Shown one piece after another: positions 1 to 8,144 of a stretch of DNA of 45,532 bases. Numbering within the stretch: the first letter of the stretch is position 1; each line of letters begins with the position of its first letter. The notes beneath the pieces were generated by a model. The model was not told the origin of the DNA and searched no databases. It saw only the letters and a program-made list of their open reading frames with translations. Source of the stretch: Mycobacterium scrofulaceum (GTDB lineage Bacteria > Actinomycetota > Actinomycetes > Mycobacteriales > Mycobacteriaceae); contig NZ_LZJW01000101.1 in assembly GCF_001667885.1 (NCBI RefSeq), positions 1 through 45,532 of the forward strand, in the 5' to 3' direction. A program made the position numbers and the translations under genes.

Positions 1-1206
1 CGCCACCTCGTCGCGGACTTGTTTCTTCTGCGCCGCGGTCATCGAGCCGGTGAGCAGGGCCACCCGGGTGGCCACCCCACCTTCGCTGTCCGCACCCCCG
101 AGCTGACCGGCCATCGCCAAGGGGCCGAGCACGTCATTGATGGACCGGAGATGTTGGGCGGCAAGGACTTCCGTGGGTGCCAGCAGGGCGCACTGGTAAC
201 CGGCGTCCACCAATTGCAGCATCGCCAGCACCGCGATGATCGTCTTGCCCGAACCGACCTCACCCTGGAGCAGGCGGTTCATCGGCCGGGTGGCGGCGAG
301 CTCCTTGGCGAGCACGTCGAGCACTTCGCGCTGCCCGTCGGTCAGCTCGAACGGCAAGCGCCGCAACAGTTCCGCGGACAAGCCGTCGGAGCGTGGCGGC
401 GCCGGCGGCCCCGACTCCGACAGCTCGCTGTGCCGCCGGGTGACCAGCGCCCACTGCAGCCCCACTGCTTCGTCGAACGTCAGCCGCTCCCGCGCCCGCC
501 GCCGCGCCGACACATCTTCGGCCAGGTGGATGTCGCGCAACGCGCGGTCCTCGGAGACCAGGCCGTGGCGGCTGCAAAGGTCGGCGGGCAACGGGTCGTC
601 CACCGGATCCAGGACGTCGAGCACCTGGCGCACGCACCGGAAGACGTCCCAGCTCTGCACCTTCGTGGTCGCCGGATAGATCGGGAAGAAGGCGCGCTCG
701 AACGCCGCCATCTGCACCTCACCGGTGGTGGCCTGCGAGGCGATCGCGATGTTCTTCAGCGAGCTGGTGCCGCGGTTCTTGCCGTCCGGGGAGTCGAGCA
801 CGAGGAAGGCCGGGTGCGTCAGTTGCATGACGTTCTTGTAGAACCCGACCTCCCCGGACAGCATCACCTTGGTGCCCTCGGTCAGGTCCTTCTTCAGATA
901 GTTCGCGTTGAAGAACGTCGCGGTCACCTTGTTGCGGCCGGCGCCGAGGGTGATGCGGTGGCAGAGCTTTTTCGGGGTCTTCTTCATCGGCCACGTCTTG
1001 GTCTCGGTGATCGTGTCGACGATCGTGATGTGCTCGCCGGCCGGCGGGCGCTGATCGTCGGTGTCCCACCGGGTCGCGCCCTCGGTGTAGCTGCGCGGAT
1101 AGTGGCGCAGCAGGTCGTCGACGGTGCGGATGCCCAACTCCTCGTCGAGCTGGTCGGCGGCCTTGGCGCCCACCACGAAGTCCAGCCGGTCGCCCAGCGA
1201 CACCAC
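1..1206 (-). CDS. recG: RecG ATP-dependent DNA helicase, N-terminal 402 residues (runs off the window)
   Basis: RecG remodels stalled replication forks and branch-migrates Holliday junctions. The visible part covers the N-terminal wedge/OB region, where a stretch around residues 60-130 aligns with my memory of mycobacterial RecG, and the start of the first helicase domain. Walker A GEVGSGKT lies at residues 315-322, followed by LLAPTEVLAAQHL. The remaining helicase domain lies beyond the left edge. I chose the GTG at 1206, giving MVSLGDRL, because it lines up with the M. tuberculosis start. It begins 2 nt after the stop of the upstream FakA-like gene, so the two are probably co-transcribed and translationally coupled. 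The order rpmB / fakA-like / recG is also seen in Firmicutes. Confidence 0.95.
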   Translation of the reverse strand, partial: MVSLGDRLDFVVGAKAADQLDEELGIRTVDDLLRHYPRSYTEGATRWDTDDQRPPAGEHITIVDTITETKTWPMKKTPKKLCHRITLGAGRNKVTATFFNANYLKKDLTEGTKVMLSGEVGFYKNVMQLTHPAFLVLDSPDGKNRGTSSLKNIAIASQATTGEVQMAAFERAFFPIYPATTKVQSWDVFRCVRQVLDVLDPVDDPLPADLCSRHGLVSEDRALRDIHLAEDVSARRRARERLTFDEAVGLQWALVTRRHSELSESGPPAPPRSDGLSAELLRRLPFELTDGQREVLDVLAKELAATRPMNRLLQGEVGSGKTIIAVLAMLQLVDAGYQCALLAPTEVLAAQHLRSINDVLGPLAMAGQLGGADSEGGVATRVALLTGSMTAAQKKQVRDEVA

Positions 1207-1208
1207 GG

Positions 1209-2909
1209 CTACTCGACCCCGATCAACAGCGCGTCACCGCGGTGGCCCGTGCGGTAGGTGACCAGCTCGGTGCCGGGGTGATGGTCGTGCATGTGCTTTT
1301 GCAGGATGTCGCCGACGGCCGCGGCGTCGTCCTCCGATTCGACGCCGGCGCCGACCAGCACCGTCACCAGGTCCCCGCCGGAGGCCAGCAACAGGTCCAG
1401 CAGGCCGATGGCCGCCGCCACCGCGTCGGCCGCCACGATCAGCACCTCGTCGCCCGCGATGCCGAGCCCGTCGCCCGGCTGGCAGCGGCCGGCCCAGGTC
1501 AGCGCGCTTTCGGTCGCGATCCGCACGGACGCGTGCCGGGCCGCACCGGCGGCGCGGGCCATCGTGTAGCCGTCGTCCACCGCCTGCCGGCCGGTCTCGT
1601 GCACGGCCAGCGCCGCCAGCCCCTGCACCATCGACGCCGTCGGGATGGGCACCACGTCGATCCCCCAGCCGATGGCCGCGGTGCACCCCGCCACCAGCTC
1701 CTCGGCGGGCACGTAGCCGTTGGGCAGCACCATCACCTGCGCGGCGCCGGTGTCGATGACCGCCCGCATCAGCTGGTGCGCGCTGATGTTCACCGGGTCG
1801 GCCGGATCGCGCTGCAGCACGCAGGCGCCCTCCCCGCCGAAGAGCTCGGCGGCGCCGTCGCCGTCGACGACGGCCAGCACCGCCCGCTCCCGCGTCCAGC
1901 CCCCGGCCGGCAGGCCGGCGGCGCCGGAGCTCAGCGCCGAAATCACGATGCGGCTCAGCCGCCCCGCCCCGAGCCCCGCCTCGACCGCGGCGCCGGCGTC
2001 GTCGGTGTGCACGTGCACCGAGTACGTCCGCTCGGCCGACGTGGCGGCCGCGATGCCCACCGAATCGCCCAGCTCCCCGAGCCGGTCCCGCAGCGCGTCG
2101 GCCGCGGCCGCATCGCAGCCGTCCAACCGGTACATCACCTCGAATTGCGGCGCGGGCCGTTCGGCCGCGACGTCCGGCGCCGGCGACCGCGGCGACAGCT
2201 CGTACACGGTTCGGGCGGGCGCCTGACCGGTGACCGTGGTGCGCAGCGCGTCCAGCAGCACCAGCAGGCCCCGGCCGCCGGCGTCGACAGCGCCGGCGTC
2301 GGCCAGCACGTCGAGCTGCTCGGTCGTCTTCTCCAGGGCGACGACGGCCGCGTCACCGGCGGCGGTGATCGCCGGGGCGAGCCCCTCCCCGGCCTGGGCG
2401 CACTCCGCGACGGCGTCGGCCGCCGCCCGCAGCACCGAGACGATGGTCCCGGGGACCTCCTCCCCGCCCATCGAGGCGATGACCAGGTCCACGCCGCGCC
2501 GCAACGACGCCGCGAGGGTGGCGGCGTCGATGTGGGGCAGCTCACCGCCGGCTTCGGCCGCCGCGACGGCGGTGACGTCGGCGATCCCGCGCAGGATCTG
2601 GGACAGGATCACCCCGGAATTGCCGCGGGCGCCGTTCAGCGCGCCGGCCGACATCGCGGCCGCGGCCCGGGCGACGCAGGCCGAGCCGCCCTCGGTATTC
2701 ACCCCCGCATTGGCCTCGGCCAGCGCCGAACGCATGGTGAACAGCATGTTGGCGCCGGTATCGGAGTCGGCGACGGGGAAGACGTTGAGCCGGTTGATCT
2801 CGTCGATGTGGGTGATGAGGTCGCCGACGGCGGTGTGCGCCCAGTCCCGCAAGGTGATCGCGTCGAGCAGACGTTCCGACGTTCCCAGAGTCAGCCACCT
2901 CCTCCACAA
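1209..2909 (-). CDS. DAK2/FakA-family protein (dihydroxyacetone/fatty-acid kinase-like)
   Basis: The N-terminal DAK2 domain carries the nucleotide/Mg-binding motif VADSDTGANM near residue 45, and a long C-terminal DegV-like half follows. FakA of Firmicutes phosphorylates fatty acids bound to FakB. Whether this mycobacterial homologue does the same is unknown; M. tuberculosis carries related sequence as Rv2974c/Rv2975c. The start is unclear. The conserved region begins with residues GTSERLLDAITL, but no ATG or GTG lies near it in frame. A strong ribosome site GGAGGAGG precedes in-frame CTG codons at 2894 and 2888. The nearest conventional start is TTG at 2909, which lies upstream of that site and is used here only for coordinates. 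Length is about 560 residues. Confidence 0.85.
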   Translation of the reverse strand: MWRRWLTLGTSERLLDAITLRDWAHTAVGDLITHIDEINRLNVFPVADSDTGANMLFTMRSALAEANAGVNTEGGSACVARAAAAMSAGALNGARGNSGVILSQILRGIADVTAVAAAEAGGELPHIDAATLAASLRRGVDLVIASMGGEEVPGTIVSVLRAAADAVAECAQAGEGLAPAITAAGDAAVVALEKTTEQLDVLADAGAVDAGGRGLLVLLDALRTTVTGQAPARTVYELSPRSPAPDVAAERPAPQFEVMYRLDGCDAAAADALRDRLGELGDSVGIAAATSAERTYSVHVHTDDAGAAVEAGLGAGRLSRIVISALSSGAAGLPAGGWTRERAVLAVVDGDGAAELFGGEGACVLQRDPADPVNISAHQLMRAVIDTGAAQVMVLPNGYVPAEELVAGCTAAIGWGIDVVPIPTASMVQGLAALAVHETGRQAVDDGYTMARAAGAARHASVRIATESALTWAGRCQPGDGLGIAGDEVLIVAADAVAAAIGLLDLLLASGGDLVTVLVGAGVESEDDAAAVGDILQKHMHDHHPGTELVTYRTGHRGDALLIGVE

Positions 2910-3037
2910 CCAGGCACCCGGTGGGCGCCAGCGTAGCCCGGCGACTTGGGCGACGGCTGCCCGTGACCACCACCCGCCGGCGGGGCGATCCGGCCCATTG
3001 AGCCTAGCCAGACGGGGCGACAGCGGTGGTGATCGTT

Positions 3038-3066
3038 TTGGTGGTTGCCACGGGAGTCGGTATCCT
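3038..3066 (+). promoter_or_regulatory. Probable rpmB promoter
   Basis: A TATCCT -10 box lies at 3061-3066, with TTGGTG 17 bp upstream at 3038-3043. A start near 3073 would place a GC-rich hairpin at the very 5' end of the transcript. The rest of 2910-3149, between the divergent fakA-like gene and rpmB, shows no gene. Confidence 0.5.
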
Positions 3067-3072
3067 GGTTGG

Positions 3073-3094
3073 GCCCGGGTCGGCCCGGGCTTTT
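3073..3094 (+). terminator. Hairpin plus T-run in the rpmB leader
   Basis: GCCCGGG and CCCGGGC form a perfect 7-bp stem with a 4-nt TCGG loop, followed directly by TTTT. It has the form of a small intrinsic terminator, but it sits about 55 nt upstream of the rpmB start, where it could attenuate transcription or stabilise the 5' end. The role is inferred. Confidence 0.45.
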
Positions 3095-3149
3095 CCGGCC
3101 CCGTGTCAGACCGCCGAGCCGGACCCCCGAGATTTGAGGAGCTTGAACA

Positions 3150-3344
3150 ATGGCCGCTGTGTGCGACATCTGCGGGAAAGGCCCCGGCTTCGGCAAGTCG
3201 GTGTCGCACTCCCACCGCCGCACCAGCCGCCGGTGGGACCCCAACGTCCAGACCGTGCACGTTGTCACCCGCCCGGGCGGCAACAAGCAGCGCCTCAACG
3301 CCTGCACGTCCTGCATCAAGGCCGGCAAGGTCACGCGGGGCTAG
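3150..3344 (+). CDS. rpmB: 50S ribosomal protein L28, zinc-binding (Cys-containing) form
   Basis: The 64-residue product begins MAAVCDICGKGPGFG and has CxxC pairs near both ends (CDIC at residues 5-8 and CTSC at 52-55). This is the C+ zinc-ribbon type of L28, part of the large subunit. GAGGAG lies 8 nt before the ATG. It is divergent from the fakA-like gene and monocistronic in this context, because the next gene lies on the other strand. Its last codon and stop are inside the first copy of a tandem 56-bp palindromic element. Confidence 0.95.
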   Translation: MAAVCDICGKGPGFGKSVSHSHRRTSRRWDPNVQTVHVVTRPGGNKQRLNACTSCIKAGKVTRG

Positions 3345-3457
3345 TGGCGATCGCAAGCGCGGCATTGCCGCGCGCTGCGGGTCGCCACCATCGGGGCTAG
3401 TGGCGATCGCAAGCGCGGCATTGCCGCGCGCTGCGGGTCGCCACCATCGGGGCTAGT
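3337..3457. repeat. Tandem pair of 56-bp palindromic elements overlapping the rpmB stop
   Basis: Two identical 56-bp units occupy 3337-3392 and 3393-3448, followed by the first 9 nt of a third (to 3457). Each unit folds on itself: GTGGCGATCGCAAGCGCGG pairs imperfectly with a right arm ending GCGGGTCGCCAC. The units lie between convergent rpmB and the SDR gene, so they could act as a two-way terminator. A variant of the same unit, again as a pair with a 56-nt step, occurs at 38681-38790. Confidence 0.9.
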
Positions 3458-3462
3458 CCCGG

Positions 3463-4284
3463 CTACATCACGATGTGCCCGGCGTCGACGGGTATCGACA
3501 CGCCCGTCACATAGCGGGCCCGGGGACCGACCAGCCACAGCACCGCCTCGGTCACGTCCTGCGCTTCGACCAGCGGCACGTCGGGCAGCAGCATCTGCGA
3601 GACGGCCGGGTTCGGGTTCTCCAGCATCCGGTTGACGACGAAGTCGTTGAGGATCATCGGCGTCATGACCCCGCTCGGGTGCACCGAGTTGACCCGAATC
3701 TTGTGCGGCGCGTAGGCGTTGGCCGCCGACCGCATCAATCCCACCACCCCGTGCTTGGACGCGGCGTAGGCGAACATGGCCGCGCTGCCGTCGCCGCCCC
3801 GGCCGGTCAGCCCCTGCGACGAGCTGATCAGCACGATCGACCCGCCCTGGCCCTTGCGGATGATCGAGGGCACCGTCGCCAGCAAGGTGTGCCACACGCC
3901 CTTGAGGTTGGTGTCGACGATCGTGTTGAACACCGGTTCCGAGTGGGCTTCGGGGTCACCGATGGCGACCACCCCGGCGTTGGCGACGACGATGTCCACC
4001 TCCCCGACGTCGTCGATTCCGCTTTGCACGGCGGCCTCCAATTGCGCCAGGTCGCGGACGTCGGCGACGACGGGCGCCACCCGGCGGCCCGCGGCTTCGA
4101 CCAGCCGGGCGGTCTCGTCGAGGTCCGATTTGGTGCCCAGCGGGTAGGGAATCGCGTCGATGTCGGTGCAGATGTCCACGGCGATGATGTCGGCGCCCTG
4201 CTCGGCGAAGGCCACCGCGTGGCTGCGGCCCTGGCCGCGTGCCGCTCCGGTGATGACGGCGACCTTGTTGTCGAGTTCGCCCAT
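3463..4284 (-). CDS. SDR family oxidoreductase, mycofactocin-coupled type
   Basis: This 273-residue short-chain dehydrogenase has a Rossmann motif TGAARGQG at residues 12-19, NAG at 102-104, catalytic Ser near 154-156 and YAASK with Tyr173 and Lys177. The extra loop between strands 2 and 3 (residues 38-56, with IPYPLGT) is typical of the mycofactocin-coupled SDR group, whose NAD is thought to stay bound and be recycled through the redox peptide mycofactocin. The substrate, probably an alcohol, is unknown. GGAGG precedes the ATG, and the upstream SDR gene stops 2 nt before it, so the two form a coupled pair. I know of no equivalent beside rpmB in M. tuberculosis. Confidence 0.88.
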   Translation of the reverse strand: MGELDNKVAVITGAARGQGRSHAVAFAEQGADIIAVDICTDIDAIPYPLGTKSDLDETARLVEAAGRRVAPVVADVRDLAQLEAAVQSGIDDVGEVDIVVANAGVVAIGDPEAHSEPVFNTIVDTNLKGVWHTLLATVPSIIRKGQGGSIVLISSSQGLTGRGGDGSAAMFAYAASKHGVVGLMRSAANAYAPHKIRVNSVHPSGVMTPMILNDFVVNRMLENPNPAVSQMLLPDVPLVEAQDVTEAVLWLVGPRARYVTGVSIPVDAGHIVM

Positions 4285-4286
4285 GG

Positions 4287-5177
4287 CTACACCTCCAACT
4301 TCGTGCCGGTCTCTTGCTCGGCGAAGGCCACCAGGCGGGCGGCCGCGTCGTAATCGCACGCCACCGGCGACCGGCCGATCAGCACCGGGCCGCCGCGCAG
4401 CCCGAATCTCCCGGTGACCCCGACGTAGCTGCCGGGCGGCAACGGTTCGCTGATGCAGTACAGCGTGGGGGCCGCGCCCTCGTCGATGTCGTTGGCCAGC
4501 CGGTCGGCCACCACCTTGACCACCTTGTGGGCCACCGACATCAGCGGCGAGTCGCCGAGCTGCGACAGGTTCGACGCCACCCAGCCCGGGTGAGTGAGCT
4601 GGGTGACCACCGGCGACCCCGCCGCACGCAGCCTGCGGTCCAGCTCCAATCCCCACAGCATGACCGCGAGTTTCGACTGCGCGTAGGCGCCCAGCCGGGT
4701 CCACTTGTGCCGGCGCAGGTGCAGGTCGTCGAGGTGTAGCGTCGCCGACCGGTGCGCGTCGGAGCCGACGTTGATGATCTGTGAGCGCACCCTGGGCAGC
4801 AGCAGGTTGGTCAGGGCGAACGGGCCGAGCAGGTTGGTGCCCAGTGTCTTTTCGAATCCGTCGACCGTTTCGGTGCGGCGTTCGGTCAGGGCGCCGGCGT
4901 TGTTGATCAGGATGTCGACGTCGTCGTCGATCGAACTGGCGAAGGCGCGCACCGAGGACTGGTCGGCGAGGTCGACCCTGGCCACCGTCGTCTTGCCGCC
5001 CATCTCGGCGGCGCGTTGCTCGCCCAGCTCGGTGTTGCGCACCGCCAGGATCACGTGCGCGCCGGCCTTGGCCAACGCGCGGGCGGTCCCGAGCCCGACG
5101 CCGTTGGTCGCTCCGGTCACGACGACTCGCTTGCCGGTCAGGTTGCCGAGCCGGCTCGGCGTCCAAGGTAGGGTCAC
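4287..5177 (-). CDS. SDR family oxidoreductase, retinol-dehydrogenase-like
   Basis: The 296-residue product has the SDR cofactor motif TGATNGVG at residues 21-28, NNAG at 92-95 and YAQSK with Tyr165 and Lys169. The region after the active site (HPGWVASNL) resembles the WW-oxidoreductase/retinol dehydrogenase branch acting on lipophilic alcohols or ketones. The substrate is not known. I prefer GTG at 5177, because a TACTCT box lies 8 nt in front of it, which would give a leaderless mRNA; TTG at 5186 would add three residues. It is the first gene of a two-SDR unit, divergent from the SnoaL/sulfotransferase operon. Confidence 0.85.
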   Translation of the reverse strand: MTLPWTPSRLGNLTGKRVVVTGATNGVGLGTARALAKAGAHVILAVRNTELGEQRAAEMGGKTTVARVDLADQSSVRAFASSIDDDVDILINNAGALTERRTETVDGFEKTLGTNLLGPFALTNLLLPRVRSQIINVGSDAHRSATLHLDDLHLRRHKWTRLGAYAQSKLAVMLWGLELDRRLRAAGSPVVTQLTHPGWVASNLSQLGDSPLMSVAHKVVKVVADRLANDIDEGAAPTLYCISEPLPPGSYVGVTGRFGLRGGPVLIGRSPVACDYDAAARLVAFAEQETGTKLEV

Positions 5178-5185
5178 GGCGATCA

Positions 5186-5217
5186 AGAGTAATGGTCGGT
5201 TCTATGTAAATTCGACC
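5186..5217. promoter_or_regulatory. Divergent control region between SDR pair and sulfotransferase operon
   Basis: On the minus strand TACTCT (5186-5191) fits a -10 box for the SDR pair. Just beyond it an inverted repeat GGTCG (5194-5198) / CGACC (5213-5217) with a 14-nt AT-rich spacer could be an operator for both directions. No regulator gene lies next to it. The site is proposed from sequence form only. Confidence 0.35.
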
Positions 5218-5273
5218 GGTTCTGCCACCATTGTTCGCGGAAGCGGCGGAACAGGGTGCGACGGGTGGTCCAC

Positions 5274-5717
5274 ATGAGTGACAGCGCAACAGAAATCACC
5301 AACCTGATCTACACCTACGCCGAGCTTCTCGATGGTGGCGATCTGGACGGGGTCGCCCGGCTCTTCGCGCATGGCCGCATCTGCGGCGTGGAGAACGGAC
5401 CACCGGAGACGGTGTTCGCCGGCGCCGCCCGGGTGCGCGAGATGTACGAGATGGCCACGCGCATCTACGAAGACGGGACGCCCAAGACCAAGCACAACAC
5501 CACCAACGTGCAACTGCACATCGATGAGGCCGCGGGGACCGCCCGCAGCACGTCGTACTACTCCGTCACCCAGGCAACCCCCGACCTCCCGCTGCAGGTG
5601 ATCGTGACCGGGCACTACAAGGACACGTTCCACCGGGTGGAGGGCGCCTGGCGGTTCGACAGCCGCACCATGTTCGTCGACCAGGTCGGCGATGTCAGCC
5701 AGCATTTGAAGTTCTGA
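5274..5717 (+). CDS. SnoaL-like / NTF2-fold small protein
   Basis: This 147-residue protein opens with a helix rich in Tyr and acidic residues (ITNLIYTYAELLDGGDLDGV) followed by LF, the usual beginning of SnoaL-like/NTF2-fold domains. Members act as isomerases, dehydratases, cyclases or small-molecule binders on polyketide, steroid or aromatic substrates; which of these applies here cannot be told. The ATG at 5274 is chosen because the conserved helix begins just after it; a start at 5256 would add six residues. It leads a plus-strand operon, with the sulfotransferase starting 4 nt after its stop. Confidence 0.75.
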   Translation: MSDSATEITNLIYTYAELLDGGDLDGVARLFAHGRICGVENGPPETVFAGAARVREMYEMATRIYEDGTPKTKHNTTNVQLHIDEAAGTARSTSYYSVTQATPDLPLQVIVTGHYKDTFHRVEGAWRFDSRTMFVDQVGDVSQHLKF

Positions 5718-5721
5718 GCGC

Positions 5722-6906
5722 ATGGACGGCCCGTTCGACCTGCCCGCCGTGCTGGCGAGCGCCCAGCGCAAGGAGGCGCTCACCGACTGGGGGCCAGGCG
5801 AATTCGAAGGGCCGCTGCGGGTGTTGCTCGACGACTACGCGGCCGCCGACCTCAATGCCGTTGGCGTGCACATCCTGCGCTCGGGCATCGTGCACAGCCT
5901 GCGCATGCGGCTACGCGCCCAGGAGTGGATACGCCGCCACCCGGAGATCCTCGACGAGCGGGTCGCCCCGCCGATCGTGGTGGTCGGGATGATGCGCAGC
6001 GGCACCACCCTGCTACAGCGGCTGCTGGCCGCCGACCCGCGCTTCGTCTGCGCCTACGGCTGGGAGGTCGTTGAGGTGGCGCCCCGGCTGGACTATCGGT
6101 TCACCGGCGTGGATCCGCGGATCGCCATCAGCGAAGCGCGGGAGGCGAAGTCGCGCGAGCTGGCACCGGAATTGTTCGCCATCCATCCGATGTACGCGCG
6201 GGAGGCCGAGGAGGAGATCGTCTTTCTGGCCGACGCGTTCCTGTCCCACGTACCCGAATCCGGTGCGCACCTTCCCCATTACCGATCGTGGCTCGACACG
6301 CAGGACTTCACCCCCGCCTACGACCACCTGTACCGCATGCTGCAGTTCGTGCAGTGGCAGAAGCGTCGGCGCGGGCTGCACGGCCAGCGCTGGGTGCTCA
6401 AATCGCCGGCGCACCTGGGCTATCTGGATTTACTGCGCGCGCGGTTCCCCGGTCTACACATCGTGCACATGCATCGCGATCCGCGAACCACCATCGCGTC
6501 GGGGGCCAGCCTGAATGCCACGCTGCACGCGATGCACGCCGACGTCGTCGATGGGCACCGGGTGGGCGCGCAGTGGCTGGAGCGGATGGGCTGGACCAAC
6601 GACCGCGCGATGGCGACACGCGACGGCTGGTCCGATGACGAAAACCGGGTCACCGACATCGGCTTCGACGACGCGGTCGCCGACCCGATCGGTCAGGTCG
6701 CCCGCGTCTATGACGCCGTCGGGGTTCCGCTGACGGCCGAGGCGGAGGGTGCGATGCGGCGCTGGCTGGCCGGGCGTCCCCGCGAGGCGGCGCGCCCGCC
6801 CTACGACCTGCCGGCCTACGGGCTGCGCCCAGAGCAGGTCGACGAACGATTCACCTTGTATCACAAGCGCTTTGGACAGTACATCGAAGGAGCAGCGCAT
6901 GCCTGA
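5722..6906 (+). CDS. PAPS-dependent sulfotransferase family protein
   Basis: The 394-residue cytosolic enzyme should transfer sulfate from PAPS to a hydroxyl group. The 5'-phosphosulfate loop GMMRSGTT is at residues 89-96 and the 3'-phosphate region HRDPRTTIASGAS begins at 251. KSPAHL at 227-232 is also conserved in the Sulfotransferase_3 group. The family includes mycobacterial enzymes that sulfate lipids and terpenoids, but the acceptor here is unknown. It overlaps the next gene by 8 nt, so the operon is tightly coupled. From memory, a sulfotransferase beside an SDR and a third conserved gene also occurs at Rv3529c-Rv3531c of M. tuberculosis, so this may be a paralogous module. Confidence 0.88.
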   Translation: MDGPFDLPAVLASAQRKEALTDWGPGEFEGPLRVLLDDYAAADLNAVGVHILRSGIVHSLRMRLRAQEWIRRHPEILDERVAPPIVVVGMMRSGTTLLQRLLAADPRFVCAYGWEVVEVAPRLDYRFTGVDPRIAISEAREAKSRELAPELFAIHPMYAREAEEEIVFLADAFLSHVPESGAHLPHYRSWLDTQDFTPAYDHLYRMLQFVQWQKRRRGLHGQRWVLKSPAHLGYLDLLRARFPGLHIVHMHRDPRTTIASGASLNATLHAMHADVVDGHRVGAQWLERMGWTNDRAMATRDGWSDDENRVTDIGFDDAVADPIGQVARVYDAVGVPLTAEAEGAMRRWLAGRPREAARPPYDLPAYGLRPEQVDERFTLYHKRFGQYIEGAAHA

Positions 6907-8143
6907 TGACCCCGTCGCGACAGCATCGCAGCACGAACAGGAATTGGCCGCGCTCGAGCTGACCGAGCACCCGGTCGTCAAGGCCGCCTACCAATCGGTG
7001 GCCGAGACCTGGCTGGGCCGGGCCAAGGCGTCGGAGGCGATGCGGGAGCGGTTCGACGACGCGTTCGCCGAGGTGATGTTCTCGGCGGCGGTGTGGTCGT
7101 CCAACCAGGACAAGCTGCGGCCCAAGGTCAGCTGCATCACCCGGCTCGCGCACCCCGTCGACGGCCGGCGCATCCCCGGATCACGTTGGGGCATCGACAA
7201 TCCCGACAGCGTGTACCGGGTGATCCCGATCTCCGGCGACGAACGCTACGAAATCCACGGCCGGGTCGGCAAGCATCGGATGACCGAGAACTACTTCACG
7301 CTCTGGGATGCGCACATGGGCACTGTCGACGTGCTCAACGGGCGCACCATGCGGGTCGACTCCGACGGCAGCTTCACCATCACCGTGGACGCCGATCCCG
7401 CGGGCGGGCGGCCCAACCACGTGCAAACCACGGCCGCGGCGCACGAGTTCTACATCCGCGACGTGCTGCTGGACTGGGGCCGGGACGACCCCAATCACCT
7501 AGAGGTGCAACGGCTCGGCGGGCCGCCGGCTTCCGCGGCGCGCACTCTCGACGAGCAGGCCGAGGCCACCGCGGCGATGATGGACTACTTCGCCAACTTC
7601 ACCGGCAAGCTCAGCCACGGCGTGTACAAGATGCCCCCCAACCATTTCGACCTGGCCTGGTCGGCGGACAAGGTCGGCGCGATGCGCAACCAGGTCTATG
7701 TGATGGGTCGCTTCGATCTCGCGCCCGACGAGGCGTTCGTGGTCGACCTCAACGACGGTGGCGCCGAATATTTCACGGTGCCGCTGAGCAACATCTGGGG
7801 CACCACGCTGGACATCCTCGACCGCACCGGCAGCCTCAATAAGGCGCAGTCGTTGGCCAACGAGGACGGCAGCTACACCTACGTGATCGCGCCGACCGAT
7901 CCGGGCGTGGCCAACTGGATCGACTCCGACGGCCTGCGCGAGGGCATCCTGACCCTGCGCATGGCCGAATTCGGCGAGGCGGGCCCTCGCGAAGACCTCG
8001 GCGCGCGCGGGCGGGTGGTCAAGCTGGACCGGCTCGACGCCGAGGTGGGCCACCTGCCCCGGGTCAGCCCGCGGGAGCGGGCCGCGCAACTCGCCGACCG
8101 GCGCGCCGGGTATCTGCGGCGCCTCCCGGAAGGGTCGGCCTGA
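6899..8143 (+). CDS. DUF1214-type protein of unknown function
   Basis: The 414-residue protein has no signal peptide or membrane segment. The middle and C-terminal parts (GVYKMPPNHFDLAWSADK, later PLSNIWGTTLDILDR and ANWIDSDGLREGILTLRM) look like the beta-rich DUF1214 fold, which often follows a DUF1254 domain; no DUF1254 half is evident. I do not know its activity. The ATG at 6899 overlaps the end of the sulfotransferase gene and follows AAGGAGCAG. The SDR after it starts 1 nt beyond its stop, so all four genes of the operon are probably translated together, suggesting one pathway. Confidence 0.7.
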   Translation: MPDDPVATASQHEQELAALELTEHPVVKAAYQSVAETWLGRAKASEAMRERFDDAFAEVMFSAAVWSSNQDKLRPKVSCITRLAHPVDGRRIPGSRWGIDNPDSVYRVIPISGDERYEIHGRVGKHRMTENYFTLWDAHMGTVDVLNGRTMRVDSDGSFTITVDADPAGGRPNHVQTTAAAHEFYIRDVLLDWGRDDPNHLEVQRLGGPPASAARTLDEQAEATAAMMDYFANFTGKLSHGVYKMPPNHFDLAWSADKVGAMRNQVYVMGRFDLAPDEAFVVDLNDGGAEYFTVPLSNIWGTTLDILDRTGSLNKAQSLANEDGSYTYVIAPTDPGVANWIDSDGLREGILTLRMAEFGEAGPREDLGARGRVVKLDRLDAEVGHLPRVSPRERAAQLADRRAGYLRRLPEGSA

Positions 8144-8144
8144 G

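Noticed and set aside
3337..3457. CRISPR-like reading of the tandem units
   Set aside because: Only two full units, no spacers, strong internal dyad symmetry and no cas genes.
3463..5289. 608-codon minus frame that could suggest a fusion of the two SDR genes
   Set aside because: Only its last 273 codons are SDR-like. The upstream part is the second SDR read in the wrong frame.
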